Positions 43,110 to 55,875 of a stretch of DNA of 64,000 bases are shown here, in pieces. The notes beneath the pieces are model-generated. The model ran no database searches, was not told where the DNA came from, and saw nothing but the letters and a program-made list of their open reading frames with translations. The stretch lies in contig CANTUQ010000055.1 in NCBI GenBank assembly GCA_947683425.1, positions 9,399,501-9,463,500 of the forward strand, written 5' to 3'. Position 1 is the first letter of the stretch; the number at the start of each line of letters is the position of its first letter. Made by a program: the position numbers and the translations under genes. This DNA is from Excoecaria cochinchinensis (taxonomy: Eukaryota > Streptophyta > Magnoliopsida > Malpighiales > Euphorbiaceae).

Positions 43110-44168
43110 TGTTTACCCTTAGAAACTGTGGATCTGAAATGATGTGCTTTGGACGATCCCCTTGTCGGAGTTTCAAGGAAAATGCAGAAAAATAATGAAG
43201 AACAAAAAAGAAGCTTGACTAAAAAAAATAGAGATGATATCTACGGGGATGATACCAAAACAAAGAAAAATATTTATCTTTGTTATTCCAGAGCTCCCCC
43301 GATTTTAAATATTTTGAGAAAAAAACTAAGAAAAAGAACCAAAATCTCAACTTGAAAGGAAATTAAAAAATCTTTTTTTTAGAGGTTCACTGTTCTTCTT
43401 TGAGAGAAAAGCAGAGTCTTTTTCTTGAATAAATTCTCGATCCCCTGAAAATGAAGATAGAATTCACCTTTGATTTGTTGGGTTGTCCCCAAAATGGAGA
43501 AAGACAAAAAGTCTTTTAATTTGTATTAATCGAAGATAGCACAAAATTGTGAAAATCATAGAGAAATCAGACTGCAAAAATGACAGAGAAAACGACGAAA
43601 AAATAAAAAAAAAATGGCATGAAAGGGGGAAAAGACCCACGCGGAGGGGAACGCTGCGCGCGTGGTGCTCTGCTATGCGCGCGGTGCCCTGCCGCGTGTG
43701 GTGTCCCTGCTGTGCGCGTAAAGGCACGCGCAGCTACAAAATGGCCGCGTGATGGCCACTTACAAAGTGGCCATTCACGCAGCCACTAAGTGGCCGTGGA
43801 TATGGCCACTTATAACCCCTTTTACATTTATTTAATTTTTTTTTTAAATTCTTCTTTTTCTTTTTTCTTAAATCTTTTTTTTCCAATTAAATTAATTAAC
43901 TAATTTAATTTCTTTTCTCTTTTTTTTTTTAAATATCACAATAACACTTCCTAATAATATTATTTTAAAAATTAATTTAATTAATTAATTTTTTTATGAT
44001 AAAATATTTTTTATATATATTTATTTGTTTATTTTTTTTTAAAATAAAATAAAATAATGAGAGTCTCGACAAAGGAAAAATCATTTTTGACAGCTTTACT
44101 TGTGGCAAGTATCCTTTTCATCATCGGGTAATTCTGATCTTGGACCATCTCGGGACCCGGTGTCTACA
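43110..44168 (-). mobile_element. Reverse Tat LTR, 5' portion
   Basis: The plus-strand end GGGACCCGGTGTCTACA at 44168 is the reverse complement of TGTAGACACCGGGTCCC, the Tat/Ogre LTR start; compare the forward starts at 48939 and 55876. Following bases match 55890-55960 loosely. It has a GC-rich word block (43625-43815) and a leader-like segment (43140-43560 on the minus strand). It interrupts chromovirus gag at 44169. ORFs here are not credible genes. Confidence 0.65.
43625..43815. repeat. GC-rich word block of a Tat LTR
   Basis: GCGCGCGTGGTGCTCTGC-like phrases repeated three to four times, then five to six TGGCCAC or GTGGCCA words (43740-43810) in both orientations. Confidence 0.6.
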
Positions 44169-44617
44169 GGGAGTCAGAGTAAGAAGTCAAGAGGACCACC
44201 ACCTACTCAGAGTCGGGGATCTACGGCACCACCCTGTGGTTAGAGGAACCCAGTTGCCAGTAGTATACCAACTTCTTCAGTGGGCAGTGCACCCAGAGGT
44301 AGAGGATGGGGCACAGTTCAGCAGTGTGACCACTGTGGTAGATACCATCCAAGGCAGTGTAAATTTTTGACTAGAGCCTATTTCAGATGTGAGTCGAGAG
44401 AGCATCAGGTGAAAGATTATCTAGAGATGTAGGGTCCCATAGTCACTTCTCCTGCCCTAGGTTCAGGCCCCACTACAGATAAAGGCAGAGGTAGAGGGTC
44501 AGCAACACAGCCAGCTGCATCTCAACCTATTGCTCAGCCTCAGTAGGGACAGGGACAAACCACGGGTCGTACCTATGCCATCAGAGCCAGAGAAGAGGAA
44601 GATGCCCCAGATGTGAT
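44169..44617 (+). pseudogene. gag: Chromovirus gag zinc-knuckle region and start of protease
   Basis: One frame reads QCDHCGRYHPRQCKFLTRAY, FRCESREHQVKDY, and later RTYAIRAREEEDAPDVI. It is the C-terminal gag of Tekay/Del type, with two knuckles, and the junction to protease. The second knuckle has lost two cysteines and one glycine, and stops are present (about 44230, 44430, 44545). It is bounded left by the reverse Tat LTR (44168) and right by an LTR starting at 44618, which cuts it after DVI. Confidence 0.75.
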
Positions 44618-45118
44618 TGTAACAACCCGCTTTGGCCCTAGAAGAATTGTAGAATTCTTGTTCGGTAATTTGTGAGTTTATGTGTATAAGAGGGTGTATT
44701 TGAATGAGTTTCCTATTTAATTAAGGTTAAAAATCTGGTGGGAAGTAAAAATTATTTTGAGAAGTGAAAATAGTGGCTTAGTGTGGGTTCTGTCGCGAGT
44801 GCAATAGTGTCACGGGCGCGACATAATGCTTCACTGGAAGCCTATTTGCGATGAACTTTTGGGTTCATTAGATGTGTATCGGACATGTGGCGGTGTCAGA
44901 GATTGACAAGTGGCATTATAAGAGATGGACACTTGGCATGGGATTTATTTGTTTGAGCAAAATAATGTGTTTGTGGCATTAAGTGAGAGTGGTTAGCATT
45001 ATACATGTGATAATTTAAATAGTTTAATTAGTAAAGTGTGTAATTATTTAAGTAAATTAAATTAATTAAAAAGTAAGAAAAGATGGAGGAAATTATTAGG
45101 TTAACCCTAATTCTAGGG

Positions 45119-45127
45119 TATAAAAAG
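45119..45127 (+). promoter_or_regulatory. TATA box
   Basis: GGGTATAAAAAG upstream of a purine-rich leader in the mosaic LTR. Confidence 0.55.
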
Positions 45128-45150
45128 AATATGATGAGGAGATGAAAAAG

Positions 45151-45252
45151 GAGGGCTCTCGGCTGAAATGAAAAAAAGAGAAAGAATTGAACACAGAGGG
45201 CTCTCGGCTGAAATGAAAAAAAGAGAAAGAATTGAACACAGGGGGCTCTCGG
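45151..45252 (+). repeat. 45-bp tandem repeat in purine-rich leader
   Basis: GAGGGCTCTCGGCTGAAATG starts at 45151 and 45196, with a third partial start at 45241. The following 45253-45600 is almost pure A and G, giving long spurious Phe/Ser/Leu frames on the minus strand. Confidence 0.85.
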
Positions 45253-45949
45253 ATGGCTGAGAAACACAGGAAAAACCAAAGGAAAAGAGAGCAAAGAAAA
45301 AGAAAGAAAGAGGAGAGAGCAAGAAAGAAACAAAGAAATTAAAAGGAAAGGAAAAGAGAGAGAAAGGCCAAGTGAGGGATAGCCGACGGGAAAAGAAAAC
45401 ACAGAGAAAGAAAAGGCAAAAAAAAAGAAAAGAGAGGAAGAAGAAGCCATTGCAAACACAGAGAACATAGAAAAAAAGAAAAAGAAAATAAAGAGAGAGC
45501 AAGAAAGATACATAGAGAGCAAGAAGAGAGGGTAAGAAAAATACCAAAGGACCAAAGCAAAGAAATAGAAAGAAGAGAAGAAAGGGGAACCAGGGGCCAA
45601 ACAGGGACGCCGGACCGGAGGAAGAAAAGAGAAAGAAGAAAGGGAGGAGGCGTCGCCTCCGCTGGCCAGCTCCGGCCACCGATCGACGCACGCGCCCCGC
45701 CGCCGTGTAGAGGACGTCCGGACGCTTCAGATGGTGGTCGCCGTTCCTCCGTCGGTTGCCGTAGGGTGGCGCGTGAGGGGGAAGAACCGAGACCTTCCTT
45801 GGCGTTTTCCGGCGACGGTGGACCACCTTCCGGCGCGTGAAGCCATCCGCCCCTCCTCCGGTGACCTGGCCTCCCTTCCGGTGGTGGAGGTGACAGCCAC
45901 CCTTGCTCCGGCGACCCTCCGGCGAAGGTGAGCTCATTTCCCCCTTAAT

Positions 45950-46293
45950 TTATAATATTATATATATATATATATTTAATTATGTTAATATTATATATAT
46001 TTATTTAATATATTTATTTTCTGTTTTTCATATTAATATTATTAATATTAATAATATTATTATTATTTGTTAATTAATATTGTTAATTATTTGCTTAGTG
46101 TTAATGTTAGTGAATTATTTGTTTATTATTTGATTATTATTTGTTTATGGTTAATGTTTATATATTGATGTGCATTATTAACATTGTTTAATTTAATTTA
46201 ATTTTATGTTAATTTAATTATTGATTATTATTATTAGGATTGTGTTAATATTATTACTATGTTTAGTATTATTGAGGTTATATTATTGATAGT

Positions 46294-46335
<42 letters not shown>

Positions 46336-47190
46336 TTATTTATTTTCTGTTTATTAATATTATATTATTATTATTATTAGTGTTATTGTTATTATTAATA
46401 TTTATTACTATTATTATTATTATTTATTTGTTATTAGCATTATTGCATTTTATTATTATTGTTATTATTTTATATTATTAGTATGATTATTATTATTATC
46501 TTTGTTGTGTTGTCATATATATTATTATTGTTACTGTGATTGTCATTATTATTATTATTATTATTATTTAATTTATGTTTATTGTTATTCTTATTGTGTT
46601 TATTATTATTATTGTATATATTTAGTTATTATTATCTATTGTTGTGTTTTGTTAATCATAATTTTATTATTATTTTATTTAATTATTATTATTATTTGTT
46701 TATTATCATTGTTATATTATCATTATTCTTATTCATTTATACTATCAATATTATTATTTTATGTTTTATCCATGTTATAATCATTATTGTTATTAGTATA
46801 TTATTATCATTATTATTATTTGGTTCATGTTATTATTATCATTATCATTATTATTATTATTGCTATTATCGTTAATTACCGTCATTAATATTGCTATTTA
46901 TAATTATTATTATTATTTTATGTTTATTTATTATTCATCATTATTTTATTCATCATTATTAGCATCATTATTTTTTATTATCATTGATCATTATAATTGT
47001 CATTATGTTTTACATCCATCATTTCTTTTAATTTACTTCATTCAATTGTTTATTTAATTATTTACTTATTTATTTATTCATCACTTAATTTAATTTAATC
47101 AATTATTGACCTTTATTATTTTTCTAAATTTACTTTACTCAACTATTTATTTGTTTATTTATTCAATTATTTATTTATTCGTTATTAATC
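45950..47190. repeat. Long ATT/TTA-rich tract
   Basis: About 1.2 kb of imperfect TTA/ATT repeats, with purer runs at 46285-46335 and 46545-46570. Leu/Tyr-rich frames are artefacts. Confidence 0.85.
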
Positions 47191-48023
47191 AATATTAATT
47201 TTATGTCATGATTGTAACCACGAGCGGCATACGGCTCGTCCAAGGAGCACGGTCAAGGTGAGTAGATTAGGATTTATTTATTATTATGAAATACGTAATT
47301 ATTATTTTGTTTTATTTTATTCGCTTGTGGTCTGTAATAACAAATGATTTTTCGACCGCATTAAAAAGAACCACCACACAAATGTTTTCTACAAAATGAA
47401 AATTGTCAATAAAAACTGGACCAATGTCCACGTTTTCATCCCAAAACCAAAAGATTTAAATTGATTCAAGAATTTTATACTTTTTTATGAAACAAGTAGT
47501 TGGGAACCAATGTTTCCACCTAAATAAATAGCCCGGTTTATGTATGTATTCTTATTATTATATCTTTCTTTTATGATTTTATATTTATTTCTGGATAACT
47601 GTAAATATATTTTATTTATCGCTTTATTTATTATTATTTTTTACGTGCTTGTAATGTGCTTTATATTTATGGCATAACTCGTGTGAAAAGAGAGATAAAA
47701 TAATTGATCCCAAAAACCCTTTTGCATAATATTAACCAAAGGTATGAATAAGAGTGAGGTCCCGAACCCTCTCTGGTTTTGGGCCTCATAAGGTTAGATT
47801 TATTTCCCGATATTCTATCGGGTGGCGACTCCGTAATCCTGCCTTATGATAACCCAATAGACGCTCTCGTAAGTTGATCGCCAACAATGGATTTGGATAT
47901 ATTCCTGTCCATTGCGAAGCGACCAGCTTTCACGAGTTTTAACGAACCTCCATCCAGCCTCGGGTCCTAAAAGCGGACACCCGAGGGCCACCCGGATCGC
48001 GAGCGGGGTTCGGGCGCGTCACA

Positions 48024-48938
48024 CCAGGCCTTCGACTTCCAATGCTCACCTAATCCACATATCGAATAGTGATTTAGATCCAGATGAGGCCACGGATTAT
48101 TCAACCCTTTCCCCTTAGGAGGTATATTTTAGGGAGATTTGTCTATACATACATTTGGATGTACAAATCTTACATTTTTGCTCATTTTTCTTGCTTAAAT
48201 TTCATGCCTTACATTTTATAAAAAAGATATATGAGAAGGTAAAAAAAATAATAAATAAATAAAAATAATAAAAAATATAAAGAATTTAAGGCAAATAACA
48301 AAATCCCAGATATAATGAAATTAGCAATGAATTTTTGCTTTGACGCAACAAATTGATGAAACTCCTTGCATTGGCAGGGACTCTATTATTCGACAAAAAT
48401 AAGGTTCTTCGATAAACTCACAATCAGTATCAATTTTGGTTCTTCATGCAGACTCAATGTGCGATGATCACAATAAGTATCAATTGTGGTTCTTCATGCC
48501 AACTTAATGTGCGATGATCACAGTCAGTATCAATTGTAGTTCTTCATGCCGACTCAATGTGCGATGATCACAGTCAACATCAAAAGTGGTTCTTCATGTC
48601 GACTCAATGTGTGCTAATCACAATCAGTATCAACTGTAATTCTTCATGCCGACTTAATGTGCAATAATTATAATTAGTATCAACCTTGATTCTTCATGCC
48701 GACTCAATGTGCAATAATTATAGTTGACACCAATGACGACAATCATATGCCTGATGCATCAATTGATAAATCTTTAGAATGACTTAGTGGCAATAGTCAT
48801 AGGCCACAATCTCCAATCAAGATTACCATCTTTTCACAAAGGGTAAGGACTGCCTCAGGTTCACGCTTCTTCCTTTTTACTTTGAATTTTGGCTCATCTA
48901 GATATTAGTGCACTAGTTTTCCCAAAATTGGGGGCAAC
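48024..48938 (+). mobile_element. 3' non-coding region of a Tat element with minisatellite and polypurine tract
   Basis: It opens with a possible polyprotein end (SDLDPDEATDYSTLSP, stop at 48116-48118), then AT-rich spacer. A 50-bp tandem repeat (48403-48730) follows, and AAAATTGGGGG (48924-48934) as polypurine tract. Tandem repeats between pol and the 3' LTR are known for the Tat lineage (hypervariable 3' UTR). Confidence 0.65.
48403..48730 (+). repeat. 50-bp minisatellite, about six copies
   Basis: TCTTCATGC starts at 48441, 48491, 48541, 48591, 48641 and 48691, an exact 50-bp period. Each unit holds GACTCAATGTGCGATGATCA and CAGTATCAATTGTGG-like parts, with increasing decay to the right. 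Confidence 0.92.
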
Positions 48939-49344
48939 TATAGACACCGAATTCCGAGGCAGCCTAGATCAAAATTACTAGATGAGGACACTGACTCCTA
49001 TTTCACAGGTGGAAGGTTGAAGTTGTTGATTTCTACTTATGAATTTTACAAAATTCAAGTCATCTTTGATAAAGAAAAAAATAAATCCTTTTGGGCCTTT
49101 TCCAACTTAGAAAAAGAAAACATTTTTAGTCTCGAAATTATGAGTTTTAGGTGACCGAAAGCTGTCCCTCACAAGGGACGCTTGCCGGTCAAGCTTGAGG
49201 TGCGCCCTCTTATTGCATGAAGGATGCCCGCTCCTCGAGCAAGGGATGCTCGTCCTTCATGCAAGGAACGTCCGCTTTTCATGCGAGGGGCGCCCGTCCT
49301 GCACACGAGAGGCGCCCGTCCCTCATTCACGAGGGGCGCCTACC
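48939..49344 (+). mobile_element. Tat 3' LTR start, cut by a reverse LTR
   Basis: TATAGACACCG after the polypurine tract (expected TGTAGACACCG, one mutation). CGAGGCAGCCTAGATCAAAA is related to 55889 on. A GC-rich word block (49150-49340) repeats GGGCGCCCGTCC, GGATGCTCGTCC and like. Interrupted at 49345. Confidence 0.65.
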
Positions 49345-51848
49345 TGTAACGCCCCATACCTGCAATTGGTACGGATATCGGATGTCACTACACTACTGAC
49401 TGATCGATGCTTATGACAATTTCGGTAAATTTTTTTTTCTTAACTTATAAAATCATTTATTCTTTTCCAAAGTCTCATGTCACTAATATTCTTATTTAAT
49501 CAAGTTCAAACCTTTCATTTAACTTATCACATCATTTAATCAATATCTTTAACATTTAACATGTCCATATCACATAACACATAATCAGTGCTAAAATTTT
49601 ACATATACATGCCACTAACACTACTCCTTTGATCAAAATTCGGCAGCATAATATCTATAACATTAACTACCCAAACCTACAAGTCAAGCAAACACATAGC
49701 CCAACTCAGGGGCACAACAAGTATATCTTAATATACATTCACTATCTTAATACATATCAGTCCAGTACATATAAACTAATCCATATAACAATATCTTCAC
49801 ATATAACTATTTTACTAACATATAGAGTTTACATATACCAATCAATAACAATAACATTCTAATAACAATACACATAATACTTCTAGCTCCGATTCGAGGG
49901 TCCAGTCTGACCTCAAGGCTGACAGTCTGCCTGCTCCGCAGATGCTCCACTTGGTACCTACACGCAGTCAAACAAACTACGTGCTGAGCATTAAATATGC
50001 TCAATGGTGATTACGAATCTAAAAATTTCCAATGCGAACTTAGGCACACACATGCACAAACATGCTATACTTAATTATTTCCTTAAGTTCATGTAATTCA
50101 CTCACTCAGTGTCATATTACATTACAATCCTTCATTTAACCTTAGTATGGGCAATTTACAATTTGGCCCCTAAACTTATTCAATACTTATTAGATTACCT
50201 TTCCATTTAACTAATCACTATTGTACCATTCCATTCACATTTAATTACAAATATCACTCTTATTCACTTAATGGCATCTAAATTGCCTTGTTACCATTTA
50301 GTCCTTATTAGCTTATTACTTCACTCATTTAATCACATATTACTATATTTTTTATTCTCACACTAACACTATTCTTGTTTACTTCTCTACATTTGACGTG
50401 TAAATTTACAATTTGGTCCTCGAACTTTTACTTTCATGTACATTTTACGTGTTAGTTCGTATTAAGCTTTTACTTTGCATTTAACCCATTAATCATTCCT
50501 TTTTATCATTTTTAGTCATTTCACTTATCATTTCATGTACAAATTACCTTTTAATCCTTTTTTTTAATTTCAGGACAAATTATATTTTTGTCCTTCTTTT
50601 GATGTTATTTAAGGAAATGCCACTAGTTCATTTCTCTTTTCATTTTAAATTACTATTTGGCTTACAAATTATGTATTTGTCCTTATTTTGGCATTTTCAT
50701 AGCAAATTACATTTTAGTCCCTAAACTTTGGACTCTTTACATATTTGTCATTTTAATTTCATATTTCACTTACATATTACTTATTAATGTGCTTTAACGT
50801 ATAATTATGGTTTTGCCGCTACTTTTGTCAAATTATAATTTGGTCCTTCATTTAACATTTAAGGACAATTTTAACATGTATTTACTACATTTTCATAGTC
50901 ATTCACTTCTTATCTCATAATTTACCAATTGGTCTTACGACTAATTGTCTTTACGGTAAATTACATTTTGGTCCTTAAACTTTTATTTTCTTTCATATGA
51001 GTCCTTTATCACTCAAATTCTTATCTCCACTATACTTTTTGCATTTCCATGTCATTTTCATCACTATGACCCGTTTGACTTATAATTTAGGTAAATTACC
51101 GTTTTACCCTAAATTTTTCATTTTCTTTCGTTTAGGTCATTTTTCATATAATTATTTATTTTCATATTACTTTTCTTATTTTCAAGTCATTTTACTTTAT
51201 GTCATTTTACCTTTGATGGACTCGTATCATTTTACAATTCTGCTTGTTACACTTAGACTTGTTACACTTATACCTTTTTACATTATAACTTTTACATGTT
51301 ATTCTTTTATTCGTTATTCGTTTTACATATTATGTCATGTTACTTTATGGCTTTACATGTTATACTTTTGCATATGATGCTTTTCCATATTAAGTCATAT
51401 TACATAATGCCATGTAACATTATGCCGTTACATATTAGGCTTTCATACTTTATATCTTTTATATGTTATATTATATCGTTTTACTTTATATCATATTACT
51501 TTTCATCATTTTACACTTTATCACTTTAACTTATGGCATATTACATTATACATTGTGTCTTATTATTCTTATGACATATTACATTTGATCATTTTACTTT
51601 TTGCATTTTTAAATCATTTTACAATCATGCCCCTAGTACAATCCCGACAGAAAATCTGCAAACTGGATATACGGGACGTGGACTCCAAAGGTCCACTGCA
51701 CTAGGGAATGACCCCGAAGGATCACTCCATCATGTAACATATAACATATGACGTGTGACGTATCACATATAACAGAGGGCTATGAGAGACCATCGCAAAT
51801 CTGTCATAGCAAAGCAAGTTGTCGTGACTTGCACCGCGTTATCAATGG
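49345..51848 (-). mobile_element. Reverse LTR of the AT-rich family, inner part missing
   Basis: TGTAACGCCCC at 49345 is the complement of an LTR 3' end. The long stretch 50150-51600 of short ATT-rich phrases and the 51630-51848 block mirror 31430-33350. It has stems GTGGAC/GTCCAC (51678-51696) and GCAAGT/ACTTGC (51814-51832). It is cut at 51848 by a second, related LTR, and its remaining half is not found beyond. Confidence 0.6.
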
Positions 51849-54800
51849 TGTAACACCCTTATACGATATATACGCTCCCTACTATACTGTATGATGTCTA
51901 TGATTGATAATACAGTCTTAAAATCTTAATGCAAAACTCGAGTAAAATTTTTTGCACACTTATCATTACACTCATTTAGCCATTTTATATCTTAGTAACT
52001 CATCTTGCCTATTGACCTATAACTGTCTATTGTTACTATTCATTTGGTCAAATTTCGGCAGCACAACGGCTTATAACGTTAACTATCCAAACCTATAATT
52101 TTAAACAACCGTAGCCCCGGCAAGGGCACAATAATAATATCATCTATCTCATACCATCAATAGTTCCAAAATATTCATTCATCACAGAATTATACCAATA
52201 CGAAATATTCATACATATACAAATACATACACCAACTTTACATTTATATACATGTCAATATATCATACAAAAACAAACTTCAATCTTCTTTCACTGATAC
52301 ACTCCCAAAAACCTCCTGAGCTATGCTGCTCCACTCCTAAAGTGTACCTACACGCAATCAATAAAAATTACGTGCTGAGCATTAATATGTCCAGTGGTGG
52401 TTACAAATCTAAGGATTTCCATTACTAAAATTAAATTCACACACATGACTAATATATATATAACTTAACCTATTATTTATTTCAATTTATCATTCATATT
52501 TACACATTAACCTTTTATATCTACCAATTATTCGATTCATAATTGTCACTATTCAATACTTTCGTTACGGTCCTTTAATTATCTATTTTACAGTCAAATT
52601 TAACTAATATTCAATTAATTACACTATTATATTCTATTTATTATATTAATCTAATTTAATCAATATTTCCATCAATCTAATTACGTAAATAGGCATTAAA
52701 TCATATTATTCACTAATTGCATTTTAATCCTTTTATTAAACTTATTATTTCATTAATTACATTTAAATCCTTAATCTTTTTCCTTGATTTCCAATTATGT
52801 CCACATCTTTTCCATTAATGACATCTATATCCCCACTTTTACTATAATACCATCCATGTCCCTTCTTTTACACTAATTCCATTTATGTCCTCAATTTTCC
52901 ACTTAATTACCAAAATGCCCTTAATTAACCTCACTTATTTTTATTTTCCACTTTTACACCTTTTAATTTCTTTTAATTACCAATTTAACCTTTTTACACT
53001 GAAATTTCGCTTTTAACCTTATAAATTTACTAAAGTACATTTAGGTCCCTAATTTACCACTTTTTCACCAAATTACTATTTTAATCTCATATTTTGTCTA
53101 AACTACTAAATTACCCTTACAATTACACTTTTTTATCTAACTTTACCATTTTTTACCTAATTAAAGTAAATTTATCATTTTACCCCTAAACTTTTCATTT
53201 ATTCCAATTTAGTCCCATTTTCACTTAATTTTCTCACTTATTATTATTTTAATCACTTTTAATGCATATTTACCATTATGCCCCTAAACTTTTATCAAAT
53301 TATAATGTTACCCTTCTTTTTACTTTTATTTACAGTTATACCACTAATTAACTATATTTTCATATTTAATACTTCTTAACTTATAACTAATCAATTAACA
53401 CCCACTAACCAATCATTTTCACAATAAATTACGATTTAGTCCTTAAAGTACCATTTCAAGTCAATTGTCCTTTTCAATCCTTATCTTATCTTATCTTTAT
53501 CATAATCATTACCATATCTTTATCCTTATCACTTATTCTTTACTATATATTTATCCTTATCACTTAATTACATGTGTGTCCATTTAATCATTCAATTAAT
53601 TCTTTCTTTACACTTTTCCACCATATTTTGCAATAAATCTCCTTTTAATCAATTTCATTCAACTTTTGCCCCTAGTAACACCCAGTAGTTATCACTAGAC
53701 TGGATATGCGGGATTGGGCTCTATAGCCCTAAGCTATCAAAGTAGCCACTTGGGGGCCAAATTATACTTCGGTAGTGTCGAAGTGACCACTAAGGGGTCA
53801 AATTACACTCTGATGACACTACACTTACACTTTACACTACACTTAAACTTATAAATAAACCATCATCGGTCTATAATTGCAAGTCGCCATGACTTGCTAC
53901 TGCGGCATACACTGATGTCCCTATGGCTAGCCATATATATCTTGAACTAGATTTACTACCAGATCACTAAGGGCAATATATAATTATTATTCATTTCACT
54001 TTCTTTTCATTCATTTCACTTCTAATTCACTCAATATTCGATATACACTCATGCATACCATGAGTTCACATAAATATACACTTATTTCATCATTTTCATA
54101 GTAAACATAATACTTTATCACAATTTGTGCATACAAATAAACGCTATCACTTTTACATATACTTATTTTTCATTTGTTATTCATTTGATGCATTTATATA
54201 CCATAAACATCAAAGTACACTTTAAGTACTCATTAAATTCAATTCAGATAAGGTACAAATTTTACACTATGTTCATAATTAATTCTCTTAATCATTCATT
54301 TATTCTATACACTTGTTGTACTTATCATAAACATCAATTACATGTCTTAATTACTAACATACACTATTAATTTTACCATTATCCAATTCGGCCAACCTTT
54401 CAATAATTCACTAGGTTTGTTTTTCATTCTTTTAATCACTCACTTATTTACTTCTCATATTATACTTATTATTTACACCAATTACAAGCCATAATCATTA
54501 TGTTATATTTAGATTTTCTATTAATTTCAATTCGGCCCAACTAACACATACCAAAATGTATTCACTTTTCTTCCATTTAACCATTTAATTAGCTAAATTC
54601 CATGTTATTCACATCATTTACTTGCATAAAACACCAAAGTATATGAATGTTTTCCTTAGACATCAATTCGGCCAAAGTTTTATTTTCACACTAAGCTTAC
54701 TTTTCTTTCTTTTAATCACTTCATTTACTAAATATCATATAAACATTGCTTATATATCGTTTACATGCATTAAACATCAAAATATTTTAAGAAGTTCTAT

Positions 54801-55875
54801 TATGTTCCATTCGGTCTCACTTAGGGATTTCACTCTAGGATTCTTTAATTCACTTTAACCACATACACATGTTTATTTAGTACCTCCAATCATGTTTATC
54901 AAGTTAGATTCAATTAAACATGCACATATCTCAATTTTATACTAAGACATAATCTAAAACTCAAACTAAATCAATGGAAATAGGATGATTTTGTAACCAC
55001 AAACCTCAATTTCTTGCTCTACATCTTCTAAGCTTCCTTTTCTTTATCTTTGGCTTGAACACAACCTTCCTCACAAAACAAACCTATGGTGGCCGAATTC
55101 ATACATTGAAATATCATCAAATCTATAATTTTTTTTTTTACAAAATACCATCATAAATGAACTCTACACACTTGAAAACCCCCATAGGAGTCACTTAACC
55201 CAATTAAAAATACCTTAAACACTTACCTCAAATTTAACCCTAAACTTTGAATACTTAGTTTTCTTCACTTTCAATGCTCCAAATGGACTCCACTTGCTAT
55301 GTTTATGTTATAGGGGGACTAAGATTTGTTTGGGAGGCTAAAATTTGGGGAAAGATTGAAGAAAGAATGAACAAAAATGGAGGAAAGTAAGAAAAATAGC
55401 ATACAGTTTGGACGAAAAAAGAGAGAGGCGGTGGAGAGCAGATTGATCTAGAGAAATCTAGCCACTTTCTGCCTTATATAGTGTGAAAATGAACCAAATC
55501 GGTCCAACCGAAATGGTCCAACTGGTTTGAACCAAAATTTTGATTTTTCAGCAATTTTCCACTATTTCAAAGCATCTATGTGTTTCTCAACTTATTTTCA
55601 CTCCAAACTAATTCCATTATTCTTATAACATCAAAAATATCCTCCCTGTAAGTTTTAGCTCAATCGAAGTCCATTTGGGGCCCGGTTCACTTAAACCTGT
55701 CCGATTTCGGTTCTACTGTAAAACATCAATCTAACACTGTCAAAAATTACATTAAATTATTTTATGATTGTACACTTCCCACTTTGTACCCTTTTGAGCT
55801 CAATAATTATTTTTAAAAATTCGGTCAAATCTCAGTCAAACTTCGGTTCAGTTTGAACTGAACCAGAGGCCAACT
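51849..55875 (-). mobile_element. Second reverse LTR of the AT-rich family, outer end truncated
   Basis: TGTAACACCCT at 51849. It is collinear in reverse with 29577-31660 and beyond. TATA box RC at 55471-55480 (TATATAAGGC), donor-like GAG/GTAAGT RC at 55221-55229, hairpins at 53716-53897. It stops at 55875, where a Tat LTR begins; about 285 bp of the family's LTR start are missing. TE-derived throughout, no gene. Confidence 0.65.
53716..53897 (-). promoter_or_regulatory. Hairpin train in AT-rich family LTR
   Basis: GGGCT-CTAT-AGCCC (53716-53729), CTTCG/CGAAG (53767-53783), TGACC/GGTCA (53784-53800) and GCAAGTC-GCCAT-GACTTGC (53879-53897). Confidence 0.6.

Larger units (their letters stand above)
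44618..48023 (+). mobile_element. Mosaic LTR: chromovirus-like start, Tat-like end
   Basis: It begins TGTAACAACCCGC, like 323, with an early CGCGA hairpin word (44788-44825) and TATAAAAAG at 45119. From about 45650 it resembles a Tat LTR: GC-rich leader with GGCGAAG/GTGAGC (45926), long ATT-rich tract, GGTCCCGAACCCTCTCTGG (47759-47777), and end GGGCGCGTCACA at 48023, like 57960-58201. Flanking pentamers (gtgat, ccagg) do not match. Most simply two LTRs joined by recombination or deletion; the joint was not located. Confidence 0.5.

Noticed and set aside
45028..45937. 190- and 274-codon minus-strand frames resembling membrane proteins
   Set aside because: Produced by an almost pure A/G leader read backwards as Phe, Ser and Leu; frame bias is from composition.
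46502..47057. Leu/Tyr-rich frames of 76-111 codons
   Set aside because: Translation of an ATT-rich tract in an LTR.
48403..48730. CRISPR-like array
   Set aside because: Direct 50-bp tandem units without unique spacers, in a plant retroelement 3' UTR.
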